From NCBI RefSeq assembly GCF_004362825.1, contig NZ_SNXZ01000004.1:496001-560000 (forward strand): a DNA stretch of 64,000 nucleotides, read 5' to 3'. This document shows, one piece after another, positions 19,576 through 27,545 of this stretch. The translations under genes and the position numbers were made by a program. The notes below the pieces were generated by a model. The model searched no databases. It was not told the origin of the DNA and saw nothing but the letters and a program-made list of their open reading frames with translations. This DNA is from Labedaea rhizosphaerae. Lineage in GTDB: Bacteria > Actinomycetota > Actinomycetes > Mycobacteriales > Pseudonocardiaceae. Each line of letters begins with the position of its first letter. Positions within the stretch are counted from its first letter, which is position 1.

Positions 19576-20040
19576 CTACCCCTGCCAGGGCGGTAGCGCC
19601 CAGTTCCAGTGCGGCATCGGTTCGTCGGGGTTCGCCTCCGCGCCCGGAGCGGAGAAGATCACCGCCATCCGGGTCCCCCATTCGAGGTAACCGACAAAGG
19701 AGGCACGAAACTCTGGGTCGTTCGGCAGGCCCACTTCGTCGGCGGTGTCGAGCAGCAGCTGGATCCAGCGTCGCCGCTGCTGCTCGGTGATGCCCCGCCC
19801 GGCGTGCATGGCGATCATGTGCGGGTGCCCGCCGTACTCGGCGGAGTAGGCCGGCGGCCCGCCGAACACCTCGCCCAGCCACAACGCCACGTGCTCGGCG
19901 TGGTGCGGGCCCATGTGGGCGAACACCGGCGCGAGCAGGTCGTCGTTCGGGACCTTCTCCGCGTAGAAGGTGGTCATCAACTTCGTGAACGCCTCGGCGC
20001 CACCGGCCCACTCGTACAACGTGGGGACATCACTGGTCAC
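19576..20040 (-). CDS. Group II truncated hemoglobin
   Basis: A small globin of 154 residues, probably binding oxygen or NO. It has the B10 Tyr region FYAEKV (Tyr26), a candidate proximal His79 (AMHAGR) and Trp92 (RRWIQLL), which is the G8 Trp that marks group II truncated globins. The GTG at 20040 (VTSDVPTLYEWAGG) gives the usual N-terminus; a longer frame upstream is low-complexity. Divergent from an HxlR regulator with 44 bases between the starts. Confidence 0.85.
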   Translation of the reverse strand: MTSDVPTLYEWAGGAEAFTKLMTTFYAEKVPNDDLLAPVFAHMGPHHAEHVALWLGEVFGGPPAYSAEYGGHPHMIAMHAGRGITEQQRRRWIQLLLDTADEVGLPNDPEFRASFVGYLEWGTRMAVIFSAPGAEANPDEPMPHWNWALPPWQG

Positions 20041-20075
20041 GGCCGCACGCAACCACGTTGGCCAGGCCTGATCAA

Positions 20076-20083
20076 GTACGTAC
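20076..20083. promoter_or_regulatory. GTACGTAC palindrome between globin and HxlR genes
   Basis: An 8-base perfect palindrome in the 44-base divergent intergenic region, just before the HxlR start. HxlR-family regulators commonly bind GTAC-type inverted repeats, so autoregulation and control of the globin are plausible. Confidence 0.35.
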
Positions 20084-20084
20084 C

Positions 20085-20447
20085 GTGGAGTGCGTGCCCG
20101 AGTACCAGCCCGAATATCACTGCCCGGTGGAGCTGGCGGTCGACCTGGTGGGCGGCCGCTGGACACCGGTCATCCTGGCCCACCTGAAGCAGGGCGAGCT
20201 GCGCTACGGCCAGCTGCGCCGGCTGCTGCCCGGCATCAGCGAGAAGATGCTCACCCAGCGGCTGCGCGAACTGGAGCGCGCCCGGCTGGTCGAGCGCACC
20301 GTGCACGACGAGGACGCCGTGGTGACGGTGTCGTACCGGCTCTCCGCCGAGGGGCGCGAACTCGGGCCCATGCTGCAGGCGATGTACGACTGGGGTGAGC
20401 GGCGGGCCGAGCGCGACGGCGTGGTGATCTCGCCGCTGCCCCGATGA
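20085..20447 (+). CDS. HxlR-family transcriptional regulator
   Basis: A winged-helix regulator of about 120 residues (start GTG 20085 or 20094). It has the conserved N-terminal YHCPVELAVDLVGGRWTPVIL with the Cys often used for redox or aldehyde sensing, then the recognition helix LRRLLPGISEKMLTQRLRELE and the wing. Likely regulates the divergent globin gene and itself; the signal is unknown. Confidence 0.9.
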   Translation: MECVPEYQPEYHCPVELAVDLVGGRWTPVILAHLKQGELRYGQLRRLLPGISEKMLTQRLRELERARLVERTVHDEDAVVTVSYRLSAEGRELGPMLQAMYDWGERRAERDGVVISPLPR

Positions 20448-20490
20448 GGATCACCTTTGCGGGGCGCCGGATCGCTATACGCTCGCCCCT

Positions 20491-21786
20491 ATGACTGAGC
20501 TGGGTCGCAGCACGGCGTTGCTCACCGACCACTACGAGCTGACCATGCTGGCCGCGGCGCTGGCCGACGGGACCGGCGACCGGCCGTGCGTCTTCGAGAC
20601 GTTCGCCCGGCGGCTGCCCAACGGGCGGCGCTACGGCGTCGTCGGCGGGACCGCGCGGGTGCTCGACGCGATCGCCGCGTTCCGCTTCGGCGACGACGAG
20701 TTGCGCGAGCTCGCTGATCGCAAAGTGGTCGACAAGGACACGCTGGACTGGCTGGCCGGCTACCGCTTCACCGGCGACGTCGACGGCTACCCCGAGGGCG
20801 AGTTGTACTTCCCCGGGTCGCCGGTCCTGACCGTGCGCGGCACGTTCGCCGAGGCCGTGGTGCTGGAGACGCTGGTGCTGTCGATCCTCAACCACGACAG
20901 CGCGATCGTCTCGGCGGCCGCGCGGATGGTGAGCGCCGCGAACAGCCGGCCGATCATCGAGATGGGGTCGCGGCGCACGCACGAGGAGGCGGCCGTGGCG
21001 TCCGCCCGGGCCGCCTACCTGGGCGGGTTCGCCACCTCGTCGAACCTCGAGGCCGCGCGGCGCCACGGCATCCCGACGACCGGGACCAGCGCGCACGCCT
21101 TCACGTTGCTGCACGACAGCGAGCGGGACGCCTTCGCCGCGCAGGTCGCCGCCCAGGGGCGTGACACGACGCTGCTCGTGGACACCTACGACATCACCAA
21201 GGGCATCGACACAGCCATCGAGGTGGCCGGGCCCGAGCTCGGCGCGATCCGGATCGACTCCGGCGACGTCGGTGTGCTGGCCCGCCAGGCGCGCGAGCAG
21301 CTGGACAAGCTCGGCGCGAACCACACGCGGATCGTGGTGTCCGGGGACCTCGACGAGTACGCGATCGCGGCGCTGCGCGCCGAGCCGGTGGATGCCTACG
21401 GGGTCGGGACCTCGTTGGTGACCGGGTCGGGCGCGCCCACCGCCGGGATGGTCTACAAGCTGGTCGAGGTGGCGGGGCGGCCGGTGGCGAAACGGTCGTC
21501 GCACAAGGAGTCCAAGGGCGGGCGCAAGCTGGCGATCCGCAGGCACAAGCCGACCGGAACCGCGTTGGAGGAAGTGATCTACCCGGCGGCCGGGCCCGAG
21601 CCGGAGGCGGCCGAGCACGACCGGCAGTTGGCGATGCCGTTGATGCGCGGGGGTTCCGTGGTCGAGGGGCTGCCGTCGCTGGAGCAGGCGCGCAAGCGGG
21701 TCCGGGGTGGACTTGTGTCGCTGCCTTGGGAAGGGTTGAAGTTGTCCGCCGGGGAACCGGCCATCACTACCGTGCACGTGGGGTGA
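20491..21786 (+). CDS. pncB: Nicotinate phosphoribosyltransferase
   Basis: Joins nicotinate to PRPP to form NaMN in the Preiss-Handler NAD salvage path. The 431-residue product shows LLTDHYELTMLAAAL at the N-terminus, FETFARRLPNGRRYGVVGG, EMGSRRTHEEAA with the PRPP-binding His, and the C-terminal IRIDSGDVGVLARQ. Its stop overlaps pncA (GTGA). Corresponds to pncB1 beside dinG in M. tuberculosis. Confidence 0.95.
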   Translation: MTELGRSTALLTDHYELTMLAAALADGTGDRPCVFETFARRLPNGRRYGVVGGTARVLDAIAAFRFGDDELRELADRKVVDKDTLDWLAGYRFTGDVDGYPEGELYFPGSPVLTVRGTFAEAVVLETLVLSILNHDSAIVSAAARMVSAANSRPIIEMGSRRTHEEAAVASARAAYLGGFATSSNLEAARRHGIPTTGTSAHAFTLLHDSERDAFAAQVAAQGRDTTLLVDTYDITKGIDTAIEVAGPELGAIRIDSGDVGVLARQAREQLDKLGANHTRIVVSGDLDEYAIAALRAEPVDAYGVGTSLVTGSGAPTAGMVYKLVEVAGRPVAKRSSHKESKGGRKLAIRRHKPTGTALEEVIYPAAGPEPEAAEHDRQLAMPLMRGGSVVEGLPSLEQARKRVRGGLVSLPWEGLKLSAGEPAITTVHVG

Positions 21787-22361
21787 CCGCCGTGGCCAAC
21801 GCGTTGATCGTCGTCGATGTGCAGAACGACTTCTGCGAGGGCGGGTCGCTGGCCGTGGCCGGCGGCGCCGCGGTGGCCGCCGAGATCACGGCCCGCCTGG
21901 GCCGGGGCGGCTACGACCGGGTCATCGCCACCCGGGACTACCACGTCGATCCCGGTGACCACTTCAGCGCTTCGCCGGACTTCGTGGCCAGCTGGCCGGT
22001 GCACTGCGTGGCCGGGACGCCCGGGTCGTCGTTCCACCCCGAGCTGGACGTCGCGCCGATCGAGGCCGTGTTCTCCAAGGGGGCATACGAAGCGGCGTAT
22101 TCGGGGTTCCAGGGAGCCTCGCACGGGACCGCGCTGACCCGGTGGTTGCGGGATCAGGGCGTGGACACCGTCGACGTCGTCGGGATCGCCACCGACCACT
22201 GCGTGCGGGCGACGGCGCTCGATGCCGCCAAGGCCGGGTTCGCCACCACGGTGCGCCTCGACCTGACCGCAGGCGTCGCCAAGACCACTGTGGACAGTGC
22301 ACTGGTCGAACTGCGCGGGGCTGGGGTGTCCCTGATCGGCGAACCCAGACTGGGCGGGTGA
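21783..22361 (+). CDS. pncA: Nicotinamidase/pyrazinamidase
   Basis: Hydrolyses nicotinamide to nicotinate, supplying PncB. The 192-residue product carries the catalytic triad Asp12 (VDVQNDFCEGG), Lys99 (FSKG) and Cys140 (ATDHC) and the metal site Asp52, His54, His60. Start GTG 21783 overlaps the pncB stop; GTG at 21792 is an alternative. The pncB-pncA pair is a compact NAD salvage operon. Confidence 0.95.
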   Translation: MTAVANALIVVDVQNDFCEGGSLAVAGGAAVAAEITARLGRGGYDRVIATRDYHVDPGDHFSASPDFVASWPVHCVAGTPGSSFHPELDVAPIEAVFSKGAYEAAYSGFQGASHGTALTRWLRDQGVDTVDVVGIATDHCVRATALDAAKAGFATTVRLDLTAGVAKTTVDSALVELRGAGVSLIGEPRLGG

Positions 22362-22395
22362 CCGGTGCCGAGGCAACCACGGCCAACCTGGACGT

Positions 22396-23541
22396 TCAGC
22401 TTGCCTCACAGACCATGGCGGCGGTGAGGCCCAGCAGTTCCTCCAAGGCTGCCACGACCCGCAGCGCCGCGCGACCGTCGCCGAATGGGTTGCGGTCCAG
22501 CGGGACGCGCAACCGTTGGCACAGCACGCGGTCGGCCTCCGTGCGGATTCGGGCCGGATCGGTGCCGACCAGCCACGCGCAGCCGGCGACCACGGCCTCC
22601 ATGCGTTCGGTCACCTCGCGCAGGACCAGCACCGGCACGCCGAAGCTGGGCGCCTCCTCCTGGATGCCGCCGGAATCGGTGAGCACCAGGGAGGCGCCGC
22701 GCAGGGCGCGGACCAGGTCCGGGTAGTCCAGCGGCTCGGTGACCACGACCCGGGGGTGGCTCGGTGTCGCCGCTATCTGCCTGCGTACCAACGGATTCGG
22801 GTGCGCGGGCAACAGCACGTGGATGTCCGGGTGGGCGTCGGCCAGGTCGTGCACCGCGGCCAGCACCCGGTCCAGGGGCGCACCCCACGACTCGCGGCGG
22901 TGGACCGTCACCAGGACCAGGCGGCCGCCGGTGGTGGCCACCCGGTGCTCCAGCGCCGAGAGCTTCGGGTCGCGCGCCGGCGGCGCCGCGGATGCTATGT
23001 GGCGCACGGCATCCACGACCGTGTTGCCGGTGACGACGATGTGCTCGCTGGGCACCGACTCGGCGCGCAGGGCCTGCGCGGCCTGCTCCGTCGGCGGCAG
23101 GTGCAACGCCGCGATGCGGGCCACCAGCTGGCGGTTGGCCTCCTCCGGGAACGGCGAGGCCAGGTCGCCGGTGCGCAGCCCCGCTTCCAGGTGCACCACC
23201 GGAACCCGGCGCCAGAACGCGGCGAGCGCCCCCGCCAGCGTCGTGGTGGTGTCGCCTTGGACGATCACCGCGGCCGGGTCGTGGGTCGCCAGGACGTCGT
23301 CCAGCGCGGGCAGCAGCTGCGCCACGAGTTCGGGCTGACCTCCGGTGTCCCGCTGAACGGGCAGGCGGTCGTCGACCCTCAGCCCGAACGGGGCCAGGGC
23401 CTGTTCGACCATGCCGGCGTGCTGTCCACTGTGGACGATCCGAGGGCGGAGCACGGGGTGACCGGCCAGCGCCAACGCCACCGGGGCGGCCTTCACCGCT
23501 TCCGGGCGGGTACCGGCAAGCAGCACGACGTCCTTGCTCAT
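22396..23541 (-). CDS. wecB: UDP-N-acetylglucosamine 2-epimerase (non-hydrolysing)
   Basis: Interconverts UDP-GlcNAc and UDP-ManNAc for surface polysaccharides or wall linkage. The 381-residue product has all family motifs: AGTRPEAVK, HSGQHAGMV, VQGDTTTTLAGA, HLEAGLRTG, TVHRRE and LTDSGGIQEEAP. A very strong ribosome site (AAAGGAGGAAC) precedes the ATG. Convergent with pncA. The anchored-protein operon upstream is separated from it by a terminator hairpin. Confidence 0.94.
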   Translation of the reverse strand: MSKDVVLLAGTRPEAVKAAPVALALAGHPVLRPRIVHSGQHAGMVEQALAPFGLRVDDRLPVQRDTGGQPELVAQLLPALDDVLATHDPAAVIVQGDTTTTLAGALAAFWRRVPVVHLEAGLRTGDLASPFPEEANRQLVARIAALHLPPTEQAAQALRAESVPSEHIVVTGNTVVDAVRHIASAAPPARDPKLSALEHRVATTGGRLVLVTVHRRESWGAPLDRVLAAVHDLADAHPDIHVLLPAHPNPLVRRQIAATPSHPRVVVTEPLDYPDLVRALRGASLVLTDSGGIQEEAPSFGVPVLVLREVTERMEAVVAGCAWLVGTDPARIRTEADRVLCQRLRVPLDRNPFGDGRAALRVVAALEELLGLTAAMVCEAS

Positions 23542-23555
23542 GTTCCTCCTTTCAC

Positions 23556-23617
23556 CCGATGAGCGCCGCCGGTGCCTGATCCTCGGAAGAACCGGGCACC
23601 GGCGGCGGTCTCATCGG
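23556..23617 (-). terminator. Hairpin terminator between the small anchored gene and wecB
   Basis: Long imperfect stem (23556-23576 with 23595-23617, including a 12-bp perfect core GCCGCCGGTGCC) just downstream of the 63-residue protein's stop at 23622 and upstream of the wecB start. It ends the exosortase-associated minus-strand operon. Confidence 0.75.
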
Positions 23618-23621
23618 GCGG

Positions 23622-23813
23622 TCACCGACCGGGTCCGGTTGCGGTCGGGATCCGGTGGCGCCTGCGGCTCGCGTGCAGCAACAGCACGCCGGCGATCAGC
23701 AGGGCGAAGCCCAGCACGATCCACCACACCACGGGAGCACCCGTCATCGCCAGTGCTCCTGCCCCACCGCTCGCGGCACCGCCCATGGCGCCACCGCCAC
23801 CGCCTCCGTACAT
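23622..23813 (-). CDS. Small LAxTG-like tail-anchored surface protein
   Basis: A 63-residue protein: a Gly/Ala-rich head (MYGGGGGGAMGGAASGGAG), then LAMTGAP, a hydrophobic helix (about 29-48) and a basic RRRHR tail. This matches a sortase-type C-terminal signal of the LAxTG form used by class E sortases, or an exosortase tripartite signal; there is no N-terminal signal peptide. GGGAGGAG precedes the ATG, and the gene starts 15 bases after the stop of the anchored secreted protein gene, so they form an operon. Function unknown. Confidence 0.7.
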   Translation of the reverse strand: MYGGGGGGAMGGAASGGAGALAMTGAPVVWWIVLGFALLIAGVLLLHASRRRHRIPTATGPGR

Positions 23814-23828
23814 GCGCGACTCCTCCCG

Positions 23829-24575
23829 TCAGGCCTGCGCCGCGGCACGCCGCTTGCGCAAGACCACCGTGCCGGCCGGAACCGCGACCAGGCCGAGCAG
23901 ACCGAGGCCGACCCAGAGACCGGCACCGGACGCCATCGGCATCGGCGGGGCCGCGGGCCCGCAGGTGGACGACGCCAGGATCACGTCGCCCGAGCCGACG
24001 AGCGCGTTCAGCTTGATGTGCACGGCGTTGATCGTCTTGCTGCCGTCCGCGTTGTCGATCTGCTCGTTGAAGGTGATCACCAGCAGGCCGAGCACGTTCA
24101 CCTTGGTGTTCGGTGCCGGGTTCACCGGGACCTGCGCGCCGGGGATCTGCACGTTCACCAGCGTCGAGCCGCCGGTGACGCCGGACTGCGTGGCGTCGCA
24201 GTGCGATCCGATCACGTCGGCGGTCAGCTTGGCCGTGCCGAGGGTCACCTTCGCGTTCGCGATGCTGGCCTCGGTGTGCACCACGCCGGTGTTCTCGTCG
24301 AGCACCGACTTGCTGCTGACGATGCCGGTGCTGAGGATGCCTGGCACCGAGATGCTGGCCAGCGTGGCGCTCGTCGGCCCGTTGGTGTTCGAAGGGGACA
24401 GTGGGCCGACGGTCACCGCGGACGCCCCGAGCAGCGTCACGTCCACTTTGGCCGCATACGCCGATCCGTCGCCAGGCGCGGCCGACGCGGGCATGGCGGC
24501 GGCCAGCAACGCGACGGCCGCGGCGACGCCGGTGAGCGCGGTCAGACCGGCTCGGCGCGCCAATCGTCTTGGCAT
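23829..24575 (-). CDS. Secreted surface protein with C-terminal anchor (choice-of-anchor P-like)
   Basis: A 248-residue exported protein. Signal peptide about 1-33 (SAAPGDG cleavage region), a beta-rich domain with paired Cys (CDATQ and SSTCGP) and the stretch VITFNEQIDN...INAVHIKLNALVGSGDVIL, then PPMPMASGAG, a hydrophobic helix and RKRR tail. I recall a family called choice-of-anchor P whose members use different anchors; assignment is by this layout. GGAGGAAATT precedes the ATG at 24575. A second homolog without an anchor lies at 26785-27441, on the far side of the exosortase and glycosyltransferase. Confidence 0.72.
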   Translation of the reverse strand: MPRRLARRAGLTALTGVAAAVALLAAAMPASAAPGDGSAYAAKVDVTLLGASAVTVGPLSPSNTNGPTSATLASISVPGILSTGIVSSKSVLDENTGVVHTEASIANAKVTLGTAKLTADVIGSHCDATQSGVTGGSTLVNVQIPGAQVPVNPAPNTKVNVLGLLVITFNEQIDNADGSKTINAVHIKLNALVGSGDVILASSTCGPAAPPMPMASGAGLWVGLGLLGLVAVPAGTVVLRKRRAAAQA

Positions 24576-24578
24576 CAA

Positions 24579-24826
24579 TTTCCTCCGTCATCTGGATTGC
24601 GCACTGGTGTGCGCCGGTGGATATCGCGCAACAGAGCCAATTGGTAAGCAGATCCGGCCACATAGGACCTGAACGTGTGACACGTCGCCCGATCAAGTGG
24701 CCAGGCTCCGAACGTTCCGCAGTTTTGACCCACGAACGGGACCTTCACGTCACCCGATCCAGCGATACGCCACCGCGCCGTTCTGACCGATGATCGACCG
24801 GACCCCTTGCCCAGGGAAGGACTCCC
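24579..24826. promoter_or_regulatory. Divergent promoter region of the exosortase island
   Basis: 248 bases between the anchored surface protein (minus) and the exosortase (plus). It holds an odd-centred palindrome ACGTGT-G-ACACGT at 24673-24685. A related ACGTGTCAC word lies just upstream of the second surface protein gene, around 27503-27511, followed on the other side by the shared word CGCCCGATC. This could be a shared regulatory site, but the resemblance is short. Confidence 0.35.
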
Positions 24827-25381
24827 GTGACCGAACCCCCCGCGCCCAGACGCGTTCCGCCCGCCACCAAGGCGCTCGTGGCGGGCCTCATCGCGCTCGC
24901 CGCCGCCCTGGTCTTCTGGCAGCGCCTCTACCGCACCGCCGAGGTGGTGCTCGCCGGCGGCGTGCTGCGGTTGACCACCGGGCACGGCGTGTACGTCGCG
25001 GACACGCGCCAGACCGTCTACTTCGGACTCGGCGGCGACCACCCGTTCGGGCTGAAGATGACCCCCGAGTGCACGTCGGCGTTCCTTGTCCTCCCGTTGC
25101 TCGTGGTCGGCGCGATCATGATCGCGCTGCGGCCGCGGATCACCCGCCAGGTGCTGATCGCGCTCGGCGTCGCCGCGCTGGCGGTGATCGTGGTCAACCA
25201 GCTGCGCGTGCTGACCATCGTCGGCCTGGTCAACTGGCTCGGCACCGACCTCGGCTACTACTGGGGCCACACCATGCTCGGCTCGATGGTGAGCGTGTTC
25301 GGCGGCGCGGTCGCGCTGGTGCTGTTCGTGTGGCTCGCCACGCGGAACCGGGATGACCGGACGAGGGAGCGCACGGCGTGA
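24827..25381 (+). CDS. Exosortase/archaeosortase family protein
   Basis: Integral-membrane cysteine transpeptidase-like protein of 184 residues with about four to five helices. The three invariant residues of exosortases are present: Cys82 (TPECTSAF), Arg127 (VNQLRVL) and His148 (YYWGHTM). Such enzymes recognise a C-terminal tail (short motif, helix, basic end), cleave it and attach the protein to a lipid or glycan. I recall an actinobacterial class named exosortase P, which would fit the choice-of-anchor P-like neighbour, but I could not check it. Start GTG 24827 after GGGAAGG. Stop overlaps the glycosyltransferase start (GTGA). Confidence 0.8.
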   Translation: MTEPPAPRRVPPATKALVAGLIALAAALVFWQRLYRTAEVVLAGGVLRLTTGHGVYVADTRQTVYFGLGGDHPFGLKMTPECTSAFLVLPLLVVGAIMIALRPRITRQVLIALGVAALAVIVVNQLRVLTIVGLVNWLGTDLGYYWGHTMLGSMVSVFGGAVALVLFVWLATRNRDDRTRERTA

Positions 25382-26736
25382 GCTCGCAGCTGGTTCTCGG
25401 CTTCACGCAAGCGATCGCGCTCACCATGAGCGTCGCGTTCATCACCTACGTCTGCCTGATCGTGGTGCCCTACCTGCGCCACCGCAGGCTGCCCTCGGGT
25501 GACCCGGACGCGTTCGCGTGGCACTTCTTCGTGCCGTGCCGCGACGAGGAGGCCGTCGTCGGCGACACCGTCCGCTACCTGCGGGAGACCTTCCCCGGCG
25601 GGCACGTGTGGGTCATCGACGACGACTCCGACGACGCGACCGCCGCCGTGGTGACGGCCCTGGGCAAGGACGACCGCCACCTGCACCTGGTCAGCAGGCG
25701 CCGCCCGCACGCGCGCACCGGCAAGGGCGACGCGCTCAACGCGGCGTACCGCGCGCTCAAGGTGTGGGTCGGCGCGGGCGCCGACACCGCCAGGACGGTC
25801 GTCGTCGTGGTCGACGCCGACGGCAGGCCCGCCCCCGACAGCCTCGCCGTGTGCGCGGCCGGCCACCTCTTCGGCGACCCCGCGATCGGCGCGGTCCAGG
25901 TCGACGTGCGGATGAGCAACGTCGGCGTGCGGGAACAGCAGGGCGGGCGCCTGCGCCGGCTCTTCGGCGCGGCCATGGTCCGCATGCAGGACCTGGAGTT
26001 CCGCACCGCGATCGCGGCGATCCAGATGTCCCGCGCCCACACGGGCACGATCTCCATGGGCGGCAACGGCCAGTTCACCCGGCTGGCCGCGCTGGACAGC
26101 ATCGCGGGCGCGGCGGGCACCCCGTGGCGCGGTTCGCTGCTGGAGGACTTCGAGCTGGGTGTGCACCTGCTGACCGCGGGCTGGCGGACCGGGTTCACCG
26201 TGGACACGCACGTGGCGCAGGAAGGCCTGTACCGGCTGCGGCCGTTCCTGGCCCAACGCACGCGGTGGGGCCAGGGCACCATGCAGTGCGCGCGCTATGT
26301 GCGCCAGATCTGGGATTCGCCGCACCTGTCGACCCTCGGTGCCGCGGAGATGCTCTACTACCTGGCCCAGCCGTGGATGCAGCTGATCGGCACGATCGTC
26401 TACCCGATCCCGTTCGTGCTGCTGGGGGTTCGCGCCGCGAGCGACCCGGCCGAGGTGTGGACGTGGTTCACCGGCGGGGCCTGGCTGTTGTTCGTGGGCT
26501 ACGGCCTGTTCGGCCTCTTGCCGTTCCTGGTGTGGGGCCCGATCTACCGCGCGCGGTGCGATAGGTCGGTGGGCCGGATCCGCGCGCTGGGCTACGGCTT
26601 CGCGTACGCGGTGTACATCTACACGTTCTACCTGACGTCGTGGCGGGCCGCGGCCCGGCTTGTCCGCAAGCGCAACGGGTGGACCAAGACCCGCCGCAAC
26701 GCGGAAACACCCGGCGTGGTCGCCCTGGACCACTGA
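25378..26736 (+). CDS. Membrane processive glycosyltransferase, GT2 family
   Basis: A 452-residue inverting glycosyltransferase with an N-terminal helix (about 10-32), a cytoplasmic catalytic domain and three or four C-terminal helices. It has DDDSDD (81-86), DADG (146-149), LEDFELG (255-261) and QRTRW (293-297, the QxxRW motif of processive enzymes such as hyaluronan and cellulose synthases). It is translationally coupled to the exosortase, so it probably builds the glycan or lipid-glycan to which exported proteins are attached. Nucleotide sugar unknown. A terminator follows. Confidence 0.85.
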   Translation: MSSQLVLGFTQAIALTMSVAFITYVCLIVVPYLRHRRLPSGDPDAFAWHFFVPCRDEEAVVGDTVRYLRETFPGGHVWVIDDDSDDATAAVVTALGKDDRHLHLVSRRRPHARTGKGDALNAAYRALKVWVGAGADTARTVVVVVDADGRPAPDSLAVCAAGHLFGDPAIGAVQVDVRMSNVGVREQQGGRLRRLFGAAMVRMQDLEFRTAIAAIQMSRAHTGTISMGGNGQFTRLAALDSIAGAAGTPWRGSLLEDFELGVHLLTAGWRTGFTVDTHVAQEGLYRLRPFLAQRTRWGQGTMQCARYVRQIWDSPHLSTLGAAEMLYYLAQPWMQLIGTIVYPIPFVLLGVRAASDPAEVWTWFTGGAWLLFVGYGLFGLLPFLVWGPIYRARCDRSVGRIRALGYGFAYAVYIYTFYLTSWRAAARLVRKRNGWTKTRRNAETPGVVALDH

Positions 26737-26749
26737 GTTCGAAAGGGTC

Positions 26750-26780
26750 GGTGGGGCCGGGCGGTACTCCCGGCCCCACC
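26750..26780. terminator. Bidirectional hairpin terminator
   Basis: Perfect 12-bp GC stem (26750-26761 with 26769-26780) and a 7-base loop between the convergent ends of the GT2 gene and the second surface protein gene. Confidence 0.85.
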
Positions 26781-26784
26781 AGGC

Positions 26785-27441
26785 TCACTTGTTCGGATCG
26801 CAGTCGACCGTGCCCAGCACGATGTCACCGCGGTCGGGGCTGTTCGGCGTGTTCGGGAACAGCTTGATGTGCATCAGGTTCATGACCATGCTGCCGTCCG
26901 GCGGGCTCGGGACGACCAGCTCGTTGAACACGACCTTGGCCAGCACGGGATCGCTCGGCTTGTGCCCGGGCACCGTCACCGTGTAGTTCACGGGGATGTT
27001 CGACGGCACCGTCACGCCGGTCAGGCCGCTGAGCGTCATGCTCGCGGTGCTGCCGGTCTTCTTGGTGCTGCACTGCACCGACCAGCTGGTCAGGGCGATC
27101 ACCGGCCCCCGGTGGCGGCGCAGCACGGTCACCTTGAACCGCTTGCCACTCGCCACCGCGGTGGCCTCCCCCTTGTCCCGGGTGCAGCTCGTTTCCGCCT
27201 TCCCGTAGACCACGCCCGCCACCGGGGTCGTCCCGGGCGTGGAGTTGGCGCCCAGCGTGGTGCACGGCGCGATCGAGGCCTGGTTCGTGGCGACCCCGTC
27301 CAGGGTCACGGACACGGCCCCGACCGACGCGGCGCCCTTCTTCGGCGCGGTGGGCGCGGCACTCGCCGGCCCACCCAGCATGGTCAGGGATGTCGCAGTC
27401 GCGACGATCAGAAGCGCCACGGCCGGCGCACGCATCTTCAT
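26785..27441 (-). CDS. Secreted protein related to the anchored surface protein, without anchor
   Basis: A 218-residue exported protein; signal peptide about 1-27 (GGPASAAP). It shares with the 23829-24575 product the layout of the mature domain: VVFNELVV...MNLMHIKL...GDIVLGTVDCDP at the C-terminus matches VITFNEQI...INAVHIKL...GDVILASSTCGP. It stops right after that point, so the PMASG-helix-RKRR anchor is missing, and it should be released or held by other means. Start chosen at ATG 27441 (MKMRAP); a longer frame lacks a plausible start. No function known. Confidence 0.72.
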   Translation of the reverse strand: MKMRAPAVALLIVATATSLTMLGGPASAAPTAPKKGAASVGAVSVTLDGVATNQASIAPCTTLGANSTPGTTPVAGVVYGKAETSCTRDKGEATAVASGKRFKVTVLRRHRGPVIALTSWSVQCSTKKTGSTASMTLSGLTGVTVPSNIPVNYTVTVPGHKPSDPVLAKVVFNELVVPSPPDGSMVMNLMHIKLFPNTPNSPDRGDIVLGTVDCDPNK

Positions 27442-27545
27442 GCTGCCGATGGTCGGCGCATAGCACAGCGTCAACAAGACATGACGCGCCCGATCCACCC
27501 GGACGTGTCACAGGACTGACGGTCCCCCCGAGTACGGTCTCGTCT

